Shown here: piece by piece, positions 45,069 through 56,300 of the stretch
Layout: the number at the start of each line of letters is the position of its first letter
Position numbering within the stretch: position 1 is the first letter of the stretch
Assembly (NCBI GenBank): GCA_963931865.1
Contig: OZ007518.1
Span: forward strand, 3,558,055 to 3,622,054
Direction of reading: 5' to 3'
DNA from: Axinella damicornis
Lineage: Eukaryota; Porifera; Demospongiae; Axinellida; Axinellidae
DNA length: 64,000 nt
Position numbers and translations under genes: made by a program
The notes under the pieces: model-generated
The model's input: the letters and a program-made list of their open reading frames with translations, nothing else
Told to the model about the DNA's origin: nothing
The model's database searches: none

Positions 45069-46519
45069 TATAGGGACATTCATATGGGTGTTGAGAGTTG
45101 AGATAGGCATTCACCCCGCTCACAGAATACAGTAGCTATAGCCTCGTAGGGCTCCCAATGGAAAAATTGAAGGTGAAGCAATTTCAAATCTGTTGTGCTA
45201 GAACTGAATATCTACCTGAGTTGCATCAAAGCCACACAAGCAGTTTGTGAGCAGAGCTACTTTTTGACCACAGTAGTCCTGGACTTGAAAGGGTTAATGT
45301 CAAAATGATGGTCAAGATTAGTTCAAGTGACTTTTGAAGCTCCACCCTGAAACCAATGGTACTGATGGATTTCACTTGATGTACCATGTGCAAAAATGCC
45401 TGGACCAACCCAACTATGGACTGTGAAGTGAATATTTCAGCAATCATTTAATATTATATACAATACATTTCCCCATAGAAGATTAGATGATTGTTTTGAA
45501 GTGACTTTTCACAACGAAATTTAGCAAACATTCTTGAAAATCAATAGGTACCATTAGTAGAGTGTGTTAATAGCCGGACCACTTGTGTTGATACCTGTTG
45601 AAGGTATGTTTGTATATAACCTCCCATATAAAATCGCAAAACAACATATTTTGATCCGTTTGAAGTGACTTATAATGATGAATTTTAGCAAGCATCTTTG
45701 AAAATCAATAGGTACCATTAGCAGAGTGTGTCAGTAGCCGGACCATCTCCGTTCAATACCTGTTGAAGGTGTGTTCCTATATAACCTCCAATATAAAATC
45801 GAAAAACCCATATTTTGGCATTTTAACTCTCTATAACCATTGTATATTTCTGGCAAAGTGGAAGTCATAGAAGCATTAGCTAGTAACTGCAGTTTGCAGA
45901 CATGGTCACTTGGTTCTTGGGTTCTAGCACTGTGACTTGATTCAAGGTTAGCTACTTCATCATAGATTTTTCATTGGGTCCCCTAGTATAGGTAGCAATA
46001 TAAGCTTAGCTAAATCATGCGTACAGGGACTAACTTCAGTCTTATAAAAAGTGCCTCGTTTGACAACACATCGGTCAACGCATCTTCCCCAAATTCAGCG
46101 ATCTTGAGTAATAATTACGTATCGTTGCTAAGTGATCGTTTAAGTGCGCATGCGTACAAACGTGAAAATGGCGTGACAAACGAAGCCATAGTTATTGAAT
46201 GGGCAGCTGCAGCCGCCTGGTGAAGACTCGACTTGGAGGTAGCGAAAAAGCGATGGGACGTTGCACTGCTCGGTTGAAAATGCTGCTGTTTCGTGCGAAA
46301 ACCATCGTGACAGATTGAGGCAACGTTGAGCTAAGTTGTCTGAAGAAAGAAAGAAGAAGAAGAAGAAGAAGAAGAAGAAAGAAAGAAAGAAAAACAATTT
46401 GCCCGTTTTGCGAGTGCCTGGTGTGGTACTTTCGCGACGGCTTTTCGCGATGCGAGGAGTCTTGTTGGTCATGAAAACACTCGAAGATGAACGGTATGTG
46501 GTTATAAGGTCGTGCATAT
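45069..46519. other. Repeat-rich DNA, no gene seen
   Basis: A 164-bp unit is present twice in tandem (about 45497-45660 and 45661-45825), both with TTTGAAGTGACTT and ATCAATAGGTACCATTAG. From about 46095 to 46515 lies the second copy of the dispersed repeat seen at 25270-25690, with a GAAGAAGAAG tract near 46340-46390. Confidence 0.6.
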
Positions 46520-47043
46520 CTTTACGTAAAATAGTAAAAAATCCCACGTGTAGTACGTGGGACGATTTTACGTCAACTACTCCACGTACAGTACGTGGGA
46601 CGATTTTACATAAGCCCAAATGACGTAAAATCCCCCAGTGTAAGTTGGGATAGTATTATCTTATGTGGCAGGATTTTACGTCGATTGAAGTGACGTAAAA
46701 TCTTCCCTCGTAAGATGCATGGATCGACGGACGCAAGATACGGAATATGCATGAGTGATATAAGTGGGAGGAGCTGGGTAACAACTGCAATTGGAGGGCG
46801 GGGCTAGGCTAGCTGTACAACTAGAGGGTGAGAGGAGCTGGCTGCAATTGGTGGGCGGGGCTAGGCTAGCTGCATAAGTAGGGAGTGGGAGGAGCTGGAT
46901 GACACTGCAATTGGAGGCGAGTTGTACAACTGGGGGTGGGGCTAGGCTGAGGGCGGGGCTAGGCTAGCTGCACAGGTAGGGGTACGGGTGGGCTGTACAG
47001 CTAGGGGGTGGGGCTAGGCTTGTGAGAGGGGCTGCACAGTTGG

Positions 47044-47308
47044 GGGCGGGTAGTTTTTGGTCATAATTGGGTAGAAGTCGTATTGTTTAGTTTAGTTTTA
47101 GTTTTAATTACTAAATCTCAAAAGGGTTAGTAAAGGCTCTTTTAGTTTTAATAACCACTTTTGGGGGTGATTTAAATATTATTTTAGTTGTAGTTTTAAT
47201 TAACAGGCTGAGACAGTCCTCATTTTAGTTTTAGTTTAATTACTATAGTGAAATATGCCATACTAAAATGCATCATAGTTTAAGTTTTTGTTAACTAAAA
47301 CAGCATTG
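47044..47308. mobile_element. MITE, second copy of the 18195-18489 element (left end missing)
   Basis: It shares TTTTAGTTTTAATTACTAAATC-type sequence and ends GTTAACTAAAACAGCATTG, but begins inside the element at GTAGTTTTTGGT. Confidence 0.75.
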
Positions 47309-48049
47309 GCTAGAACATGTTCTACACTGTCTATAGAATCTCCACCGTATGACTAGACGTTATAATAATAATTTGTTCACACCAGAAGAGATCACACCAG
47401 GATCCGGATGCCCAATACGGACCACCTGATACGAAATGCAGCTTTCAAGGCACCAGTAAGTCAGTGCTTAAAGATCTAACAAACACTAGTAAGGGTAAAG
47501 CGCTCTCAAATGTAGGAAAAGGAAAATGGACGATATACAACCAACCACCACCCAAGTGTTTACTTGTGTTCACACACAAGTAAACAGCAGTGCATCACCC
47601 CAGATATGGGAAAAAATATCGAAATGGAGTTTGAAAACGAGAATGGTACCGCAAATACTTGGTGGGCAGGCATGGTGACCCAGTACAATCCAACAAATGA
47701 TCATATATGCGGCCTTTTTCCCAAGTGACCATACTTCAAGGCAGATGATAAAGACTATTGCATTGTTTCCTAGAACACTTATACTTATGCACTATACAAC
47801 AGCAGCAACTCTACACAATGGTGAGTTCCTACCCATTGATATACAAGCCACTTATCTATTTTTCAGGTGAAAACTCATACTGTCTGTTCAAGGCAGACTA
47901 TCACTTCACCTGACATCTTTTGTAATGCGGTATGCCATGGCAACATTCATCAACTTATTAAACATTTTATAACCTTATCTATTCATTTCTGTGATGGAAC
48001 ACGGAATATCAGTTATGCAGGAGTACATCATGAAATTCACATGTACAAA

Positions 48050-48176
48050 GTGGTTATTGGTCCGGCAGGAAGTAGGGCAATCAAGTTAGGTATCGGCCAA
48101 GGCCAGTGCTGAATGCACATGCATGCCCATTACGTATACAGTATGTAGCTACTTCCTGCAGGACCAACGTCCTCTT
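48050..48176. repeat. Hairpin related to the SINE-like element
   Basis: GTGGTTATTGGTCCGGCAGG pairs with CCTGCAGGACCAACGTCC across about 125 bp. The fold is the same as the first half of the elements at 2583, 24266 and 29587, but here it stands alone. Confidence 0.6.
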
Positions 48177-48196
48177 AATTTACTGCACAAAATTAA

Positions 48197-48623
48197 GGTT
48201 ACGGGATACTCGTGCGCGCGCTGTCCGAAATGTATAGGGAAATGCATACTTAAGCTCGCTAACCAAAAATCTCTAGTACGAAGAGCGCGAGCAACTTGAT
48301 TCTGGCGGTGGAGGTGCGCTGTCACAAGATGCAGGGCATGACGGAAGCTTTTACGGATACGCCGTATAGCCGTGAAAAAACGAGCAGTTCAGTTCACCAA
48401 AAAGCCGTATTTACCGCTTTTCTCGAGCGAGACAGCAGATAAGTTTGCCAAGGATTATGCTATCAAAAAAAGCTTCCGTCATGCCCTGCACCTTGTGACA
48501 ACGCACCTCCAACGCCAGAATCAAGTTGCTCACGCTCTTCGTACTCGAGATTTTTGGTTAGCGAGCTTAAGTATGCATTTCCCTATACATTTGGGACGGC
48601 GCACGCACGAGTATCCCGTAACC
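48197..48623. mobile_element. 427-bp palindromic element between TTAA sites
   Basis: Arms GGTTACGGGATACTCGTGCG and the inverse lie directly inside TTAA at 48193-48196 and 48624-48627. Arms run about 150 bp (48197-48350 against 48470-48623). TTAA targets are used by piggyBac-type transposons; that assignment rests on the target only. Confidence 0.75.
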
Positions 48624-48814
48624 TTAATGGGCCACATATAGCTACGTGTATGGCCGTGGATCTACTTACTCCGATGATGATTAGATTCATGGTTGACCTA
48701 TCCTCCGCGCCCAGCCCATCACGTCTAGCCCCGCCCTCCAATTGCAGTTTTACCCAGCTCCTCCCACTTAATATCACTCATGCATATTCCGTATCTTGCG
48801 TCCGTCGATCCATG

Positions 48815-49298
48815 GATCAACCCTTTTGCTCCTTCAAATAGCAACACTACCCTTGATCGTTGTTACACCAAACATGAACGTGAGAAGGTACGCGCTTACG
48901 GACAACGGATCAGAGAAATCGAGCATGCTACCTTCGTCCCTCTAGTGATGTCTGCCACCGGTGGTCTCGCCAAGCAAGCAATCAACTTCTACAAGCGACT
49001 GGCTTCCCTCCTCGCAGACAAGTGGGAGCAACCCTACAGTACCACTTTGTACTGGCTGCGATGTTCCTTATCCTTCAGCCTGCTCCGTTCCGCCATCCAA
49101 TGCATACGTGGTGCACGATCTTCAAGGGGCCATGCTGTGAAACTTTCACCAGTCGACCTGGTGACTGCCGAGGCCAGCCTACAGCAGAACTAACTGATGT
49201 ATTTTGTGACTTCCCATTTACACCTTTGCTTTATATCACCACTTTTCATTTTTTCATCGACCGTCATCACATATTTTCATTAAAAAAACTTAGTCTGG

Positions 49299-49356
<58 letters not shown>
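48815..49356 (+). mobile_element. 5'-truncated LINE: C-terminus, 3'UTR and poly-A tail
   Basis: The plus frame ending at TAA 49191-49193 reads KHEREKVRAYGQRIREIEHA, FVPLVMSATGGLAKQA, NFYKRLASLLADKWEQPYS, WLRCSLSFSLLRSAIQCIRG. I recognise this as the conserved end of a reverse-transcriptase ORF of animal non-LTR retrotransposons. About 100 bp of 3'UTR follow, then 58 A (49299-49356). The reverse transcriptase core itself is missing, which is usual for 5'-truncated insertions. The long pure A tail suggests a recent event. Confidence 0.82.
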
Positions 49357-49362
<6 letters not shown>

Positions 49363-49590
49363 GAGGGAAGATTTTACGTCACTTCAATCGACGTAAAATC
49401 CTGCCACGTAAGATATACTATCCCAACTTACACGGGGGGATTTTACGTCATTTGGGCGTACGTAAAATCGTCCCACGTACTGTACGTGGAGTTGTTGACG
49501 TAAAATCGTCCCACGTACTACCCGTGGGATTGGGCACGTAAAATCGTCCCACGTACTACACGTGGGATTTTTTTGCTTTTTTACGTAAAG

Positions 49591-50234
49591 CTCTACGCGA
49601 CGCTGTGTGAAGCGGCTCGATCGACTGCATCGTCATACGGCACTTTCTCGAGGTCTGTCACTACCAGTATGTCATTCCCGTGCCTCACTACCATTGGAGT
49701 CCTGATACTGGCCTTTTGCCTGTGTTCTAGCCCGGCTAGTAGTCATCCTTCTTTGAAATTTCCGTACGCGTGCGAGCTAAAAATAGTAACGGGATTACCG
49801 TGGGAATGTTTTTCAATTTTTATTCTTTTGCGTGGTCGTTTCACGCTCCTCCCTTTCTTCCGCTCTCACCTCATCATGCGCTCCTGTCCGTACAGATTCA
49901 AGAAAAGATTTGCGAGTTAGATGGACTTCATAGTTGCAAGCGAACGGCACGAACAACACGCAACCATTCATCCTGTTCGCCGACGTCAAAGAACGACAGT
50001 GCAGACACTTCCTTCCTCGCCTCGGTACATTTGGTATGTTTCTTTCTTTCTTTCTTTCTTTGTTGCCTCCTCTTCGGGAGAGTACCGCCAGGTTGCGGAC
50101 GAGGTTAGGGACTGTTGAGCAGGATTTCTGCCCGTAGGACTTTGACCTCGGTGATGAAGTTGATGGCAAACACTTGGAATTGTATCCACAGTATTCCGAG
50201 CAGAGTTAATGTGAAGGCAGACGGGTCACATTTC
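49591..50234. other. Unique region replacing the 3' end of R8
   Basis: A plus-strand ORF from 49671 to 49920 begins MSFPCLTTIGVLILAFCLCS, a signal-peptide-like start, but nothing after it is recognisable. On the minus strand 50105-50230 reads on from R8 as DPSAFTLTLLGILWIQ to a stop; whether this is real coding is unknown. A (CTTT)n run lies at about 50038-50061. Confidence 0.4.
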
Positions 50235-51822
50235 AGACAGTGAGTGATGCCAGTTACAGTGGCCAATTTGTAGCAGAGGAAGCAGATCAGTGCCATGTGG
50301 GGAACTCCTAACAGCAGTGTCGATACCAGTATACACCATGTGATATTTACTGTTAGCGGGTGGTACAGAGAAGTAGGGAATGTGAGTGACAGTATCGCAT
50401 GCAATACTAGGGCCAAGATGTCAACAGTGTTCTTATAGTTCAATCTGTACGGCCTCACAATTGCATAGAAACAACAAGCACTTACGAAAAATGCACTCCG
50501 TACATCAGATTTAGGCCAGAATTCTGAGGATGAGGAAGGTTGACGAAACCATCCTAAAGTCACGAGTACCCTTGGTTCCATCCTTGTACTGTCCCTGAAA
50601 CGATTCAGCAAACATGTGCAGGACATGCCACCTCTAAAATTCACAGCACAAGGCACACATTCTGAACAGCCTTGTAGGATACACAATGAGAAGAACTGTT
50701 GGAAAAAGGATAAAAAATACCAACACGCAAACAGCTACAGATACAAAGATGGAAAACTCCTGCGTAGTGCATTCCACAGTTGCATCGTAATACAAGAAGC
50801 ACTAATGCCTAGCAGGAAGTGAACGGACATCAAAGGTGTGCAGCAGTGTGAAGGATACAAATAAGATTTTGGAAAATGAGAGGAGCAGAAACGTTGTGAA
50901 AGTGTTGATTATTGATGCTTTGGGGTCCCATTTCCTCCTGAAGTGAACAAAATGTCTGTGGAATGGCTTCCACAGCCAAACAACTGGTCTAAAGTTATTG
51001 TCATGGAGTTTTATGCACCCATAAGTGACTAGAATGAGGCAGATGGGATAGAATGCCACAACATACTCCAGTGCCAGTGCATGAACGGTCTTGATGTTGC
51101 TTACACAGAAAGGCGGAATAACAAAACGAAAGAAGTCTAAGCTCCATATGCTACACAAAACTAGCAACACTTGCAGCACCAAATATGGAAATCCATTTAC
51201 TTCATTTTCAATGTATATGTGCAACGGTACGGTACGTTCATACGTATTGTGTACACCATAATCTGACTCATGAACACAAGAGCGCTCAGTGGGGAGGAGG
51301 TGGCTCTTATGTGGAAAATCACCACCAGAAAGTACAACACAGTCACAAGGAAAAGTTCAAGGAAGTAGTACAAGACCCATCCATAACCACTTCCCCAGCA
51401 CTTTCTACAGTCCAGAGTGTATGAGTACAGAGCAATGCCATGACCATCTTTGCACCTACTACAGAATGCACCCTCTCGATTGAGTGACCCACACATGAAG
51501 TCATTAAGTAAGGAGACATTATCTGGCAACTGATAGAAGAGGAGCCAGTCACGCGGTATAAGATTGAGGTGCATTATGTACGGGCAGGGTCCATATCTTG
51601 TCAATTCGGTTGTGCTGTCGTAGGTCATGCAGAAGCCAATTTGCAATAGAGTGAGATCTGCACGACAGCTGACTTCTTTACTTGTGAACTTGCGGCAAGA
51701 GCACCCAGTGCTTGAGCTGTTGTCAGGGATGAACCAGGGAGGGCAGACATATCTCGATGAGCAGCACTCTGTACTATGGCAAGGAATGCCAGGGGCAGCA
51801 GACGTGACCGCATTGTTGTCAT
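50235..51822 (-). pseudogene. R8: R member with lost C-terminus and frameshifts
   Basis: It starts at 51822 (MTTMRSRLLPLAFLAIVQSA). A 2-bp insertion near 51751 throws the frame after AAHRD; the correct frame resumes through FCMTYDSTTELT. A further change lies near 51232 (repeated GGTACG) and another near 50812. Around 50515 about 30 bp are missing next to SSEF. At 50235, right after GITHCLK, the family sequence ends and the charged tail is missing. It has the shared R leader upstream. Confidence 0.85.
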
Positions 51823-53300
51823 CTCTTGGTTATTAACCAGTCCACACTTATGGTAGATTTGTAGGTTGGGTATTAGCGTATTTTCCAGTACTAGAAACTA
51901 CTAGCTAGCTAGTTCTTTCAGTCAGTCTTGTACCTAGTCAGAAGTGATCATTATTAATTATTTTGCAAAAATGTACCCTGGTTTATGTTTCTGTTTCCTT
52001 TCTGTAGAATAACTTTCAAAAATTGGAAACACGTGTTCAATTGGTCTGGTCACCTCATAACGTAGGGTGTTTAGTGCTTTTATAACCTTGTGAGGTACCA
52101 TTGGTGGTGTTAGATAGCTATGTACAGCTAGTCTTTGTGTACTATGACATGGACACAAACAGTTTTAACACTTGTCATCAAGTACGTGTGCATGTTGGTC
52201 CGCTTTCTTGTCACTGTGTATGTGGAAATGCATCAACGTCATGCACTCCTTTCATTACACCAGGCATTATACTCCAGCATGACATTGTCTGTTTTGGATT
52301 GGTATGACGTAGCTACTATGTTAAAGCTTCTATAGAATAGTGAGCTTGAATTGTTTTTATTTAACAACACAGAACCTTCTTTTAAATTGAACTAATGTTT
52401 TCTGCAGGCTCAGCATATATCTATCCTTTCATAGTGCTGGGCAGTGGTCAACTCCCCCAGCTAGTCTAAAATTGTCAGCTAGTTGCATTCCTTGATGGAA
52501 GTTATGTTACACTGTTTGGTGTTTTAGTTTATGGAGGTCAAAAGTACATCTGCTGTATATACAAACACCATTTGGGGGGAAAATTCCAGTCCAGTCCTCG
52601 TAGTCAGTGGACAAGGGCAGCCATCCAGTATTTCATGTTTCAAGTTAACATTCAACCCTCCTAGAAAGAAGATCGACTCTGATACAGTTAACTAAAACAT
52701 AAAGTAGAAGGTGCTTACATAATATTATTACCCAGGCCCTTCTGACGTCACATCAGAATGCATTCTGCCTCATATGAGGCTAGCTCCAGACTGATTGATA
52801 AAAGGTAGTCATACACCACGTCATACAGTTTATGTACCAGCTATACATTGCATCTATACCGGACCATTACAGTTATTTTATGGTTTCATAAGGTTACATT
52901 TATTGTGCATACCAGGATTTAGTTTCGTCATATAGCCGTGATGCTGACTCACCTAGCACAACAAGACTGCTTTCTGGAATGCAATACTCAGAATAGAGGG
53001 AAACTTGTAAACAGAACTGGTGAACTGTAACGTTGTATTTGCAGGTGAATCGTGACCCAAAAGGCACGGAATACTTGATGTCAGATATGCTCGAAAGATG
53101 ATCTATAGTTGGCAAAATCTATTATCAGGAGGTAGCTAATGCTCTCAACTAAATAAATGTATTTTTGCAAAACAAAGCTGCATTTAATTACAAAGTTGCT
53201 ACCGTAATTGCTCACCTAGAGTACACAATTATTAAGTGTTAACTTTCTTGCTCTAGCTCAACATAGAGTCATGAATGATCACTGTTATAACCTTCACCTG
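51823..53300. other. Spacer between R8 and R9
   Basis: Common R spacer (leader at 51823-51920, 6-G run near 52574), without the SINE-like insert and shorter than elsewhere. No gene is seen. Confidence 0.6.
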
Positions 53301-54506
53301 CTAAGATGTCAACAGTGTTCCTATCCCTGAAATGATTCAGCAAACGTGCAATGCCACCTCTGAAATCCACAACACGAGGTACACATTCTGAACAGTCTTG
53401 TAGGATACACAATGAGAAGAAGTGTTGGAAAGAGGATCAATCTAAAATACCAACAAACAGCTACAGATGGAAAGGTGGAATATTCTGCATCATAATACAA
53501 GAATTAAGAACTCAGATCTATGAGGAATGGAGCGAACACCAAAGGTGTACAGCATGCAGTGTGAAGCTAGGATACAAACAAATTTTTTGAAAACTAGAGG
53601 AGCAGAATTGTTTTGTGAATGCATTGATTATTGATGCTTTGGGGTCTCATCTCCTCCTGAAGTGAACAAAATGTCTGTGAAATGGCTTCCAAAGCCAAAC
53701 AACTGGTCTGAAGTTATTGTCATGGAGTTTTATGCACCCATAAGTGACTAGAATGAGGCAGATGGGATAGAATGCCACAACATACTCCAGTGCAAGTGCA
53801 TGAACAGTCTTGATGTTGCTGACACAGAAAGGCGGAATAACAAAACGAAAGAAGTCTAAGCTCCATATGCTACACAAAACTAGCAATATTTGCAGCACCA
53901 AATATGGAAATCCATTTACTTCATTTTCAATGTAGTATGTGCAACGGTACGTTCATGCGTATTGTGTACACCATAATCTGACTCATGAACACAAGAGCGC
54001 TCAGTGGGGAGGAGGTGGCTCTTATAAAATCACCACCAGAAAATACGGCACAGTCACCAAGTAAAGTTCAAGGAAGTAGTGCAAGACCCATCCATAACCA
54101 CTTCCCCAGCACTTTCTACATTCTAGAGTGTAGGATGCATCTTTGCACCTACTACAGAATGTACCCTCTCGATTCAATGACCCACACATGAACTCATTAA
54201 GTACGGAAACATTATCAGGCAACTGAATATAGAAGTCCGATTGAAGTGGAGTTGTAATGTGCGATGTATGGACAAGGTCCCATTTCTGTGGTTTCAGTAT
54301 AGTGCTAGCGCTGTTGTAAGTCATGCAGAAGCCAAATAGCAGAATTGGGAAGTCTGTACCACACTTGACTTCCTCTGAACTGAAACAAGTAGCTACACCC
54401 AGTGCTTGAGTTGTCAGGGAAGAACCATGCAGGGAGGGCAGACATCTTGGTGTGCAGCACTCTGTACTATTAGTAGGCTCAACAAATGTGACCAAATTGC
54501 CTTCAT
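53301..54506 (-). pseudogene. R9: R member with internal and C-terminal deletion, divergent ectodomain lineage
   Basis: The start at 54506 (MKAIWSHL) has the same 2-bp insertion and the same 4-bp deletion (near 54026) as R2 and R7. One frame is open for 157 codons over the ectodomain (CCTPRCLPSLHGSS, LPDNVSVLNEFMCGS, LECRKCWGSGYGW). The membrane core is open for 84 codons (53647-53901). Near 53320 the text jumps from the VDILA region straight to the FAESFQG region, and everything C-terminal of that is missing. Confidence 0.83.
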
Positions 54507-55174
54507 TCCTTTAACTATTCCATTCACACTTTGTCTAGCATTTGACATGTACTTATACTTCTAATTTACCGTTGCTAATTCTCCACTGTCTTAACGTTTT
54601 CCTACGCTAATAATATTAAGAGCATATTTGGGTGCACTTCATGCAGTCAATACATTTGGAACAACAATTGTATGGACTCTTTTTACCAAATAATAGGCAA
54701 TGAAATTCTCCTGCATTGAGCTTGCATGCATTACCAGGAGTGCATAATGAGGTATGCTCGAGCTCTTGGCATAACAAATGCATGTTGTGGCAATGTCATA
54801 ACAATGTGCAATGTTAAGTATTATCTGCTTACATTTTGTATTCATCCCCATGCAGGACCAACACAATTCACTGAATAGCCATCTGTTACAGAAATGTACC
54901 CATTCTAATGAATGCACTGAAATTGGTGATGCATAATGCTAGCTATGCTACCTGTATGGTTCTGGTGTTGTAATCTGTATTCCTTGTAACAGGTGAATGC
55001 AACATCTCATCAAAGACAGGTGGATGAAAAAAGGTCCTTTGCACAGCAAAGTATAGCAGGAAGCAGAATACAGTGAGACAACACTAGCATATAGAAGTAT
55101 ACTAGCTGCAGGGGAACGGTTCAAAAAATTCAATTCATATTGTAGCTTTGCACCAAGAATTTCAAGTCAAGTGT
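54507..55174. other. Region between R9 and DD2 copy C
   Basis: Duplicate of 36481-37070 with about 110 bp extra near 54547-54655. No gene is recognised. Confidence 0.45.
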
Positions 55175-55428
55175 TCAGTGAGATATTTGTAGAGCCAAAG
55201 ATGGGTTAATGACTTGCACGGCATCGGCGAGGGATTGCCATGTGGGATGGGGGTCGATCTGCTTCAGCCACACGGACAGCATGTCCCTCAGGCAGTCGTC
55301 ATAACCTTTCCCTGGTACGTCAATCATGTCTAGCCGATGTGGTGGAAGTTTCAGCAGGGTGCCGATGCTCTTCTAGTTCTTAGCCACTGGAAATGTGATT
55401 CTGAAAGCATCAGCGAGGTCCTCCTCAC
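55175..55428 (-). pseudogene. DD2 Death-domain exon, copy C (nonsense mutation)
   Basis: Same 254-nt exon as 37071-37324, with acceptor and terminal TGA intact. The Trp codon of the SNWKS motif is TAG here (55373-55375), in frame, which removes most of the domain. Several other amino-acid changes fall nearby. Confidence 0.75.
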
Positions 55429-56103
55429 CTGCAGAGAGGGAGTGAGAGAACAATATGCAGTGAGGGTAAAGACAGTGTCATGGTTATGTTGAGTTATTAG
55501 GTTTGAGTAATGACCAGGCTGTGCAGAGTAGTGGAGTAAGTGGACTACTGATTAATTTTCATTTGTGTACTATATTCAATGACAGAGCACCCACTGGTAG
55601 CTGATTTATTGTCCATTCACTAGGAGTGTTTGGGAGGGATGTTATAGTATGGTGTAGAAATCTCCGACCATCCCGACGCAGTACCAGGATTAGCATGCAC
55701 ACATGTTAGCTCAAGTTGGGGCGAGCCTGAGCGAGCCCCAAACTAGTGTGACTTCATTGCGTTGTGCGGGTGCTCTGTCATTGTCATCAGAATGTGATCT
55801 GGCAATGAGCACAGAAATTATGGCACTCATATATACACTCGTGCACATCACAGCAACTGTGAGACGGTTTGTCGAGTTCGTTGAATTTGAAAATTAATGT
55901 GCACGTGCAAGTGAAATTCGCTGATTCAAAATTTATGGTAACTGCAAGATCCAACCAACAAACAAACTACACACGCTGATTTATAGTCCATTCACTAGGA
56001 GTGTTTGGGAGGGATGTTATAGTATGTTATAGAAATCTCTGACTATCCCAACACAGTACCAGGATTAGCATGCACACATGTTAGCTCAAGATTCTTCTCT
56101 GAT

Positions 56104-56106
<3 letters not shown>

Positions 56107-56136
<30 letters not shown>
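56107..56136. repeat. 30-bp poly-G tract
   Basis: Counterpart of the 35-G tract at 37618-37652. Between about 55690 and 56100 a local duplication repeats the flanking GGGAGGGATGTTATAGTATG sequence. Confidence 0.88.
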
Positions 56137-56137
<1 letters not shown>

Positions 56138-56300
56138 ATTATCCCTGGATTGTCATAGTTTCTCTGGATCCAGGGATACTGGGATGTCCCATAGAAACCA
56201 CTCATGTCCAGTGACACTGTGCCATTGGAGTAGCAGTTGCCATGGCAACACATACTACTGGAGTTGGGCTGTCATAGGTACATATTGGTGGCTAGCTAAT

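Larger units (their letters stand above)
46520..49590. mobile_element. 3.1-kb composite inverted-repeat element (CTTTACGTAAAA ends) with nested insertions
   Basis: Outer arms of about 200-235 bp (46520-46714 and 49357-49590) are inverted copies built from ACGTAAAATCGTCCCACGTA words. A second inverted pair sits inside (about 46715-46800 and 48735-48815), including TCCATGGATC and GATACGGAATATGCATGA-type sequence. Between them are G-rich GGCGGGGCTAGGCTAGCTG repeats (46790-47050), an hAT-type MITE remnant (47044-47308), a TTAA-flanked palindrome (48197-48623) and a LINE 3' end (48815-49356) placed exactly at the inner junction of the right arm. A weak Tudor-like reading (TWWAGMVTQYNP, GLFPK) near 47630 is the only hint of an internal gene. 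No target duplication is clear. Confidence 0.72.

Noticed and set aside
46140..46619. 159-codon minus-strand ORF with a Phe-rich stretch
   Set aside because: It reads through the GAAGAAGAAG tract of a dispersed repeat and into a transposon arm; the copy at 25270-25690 is not open in the same frame.
49282..49396. Lys-rich ORF
   Set aside because: It is a translation of the 58-A tail of the LINE fragment.
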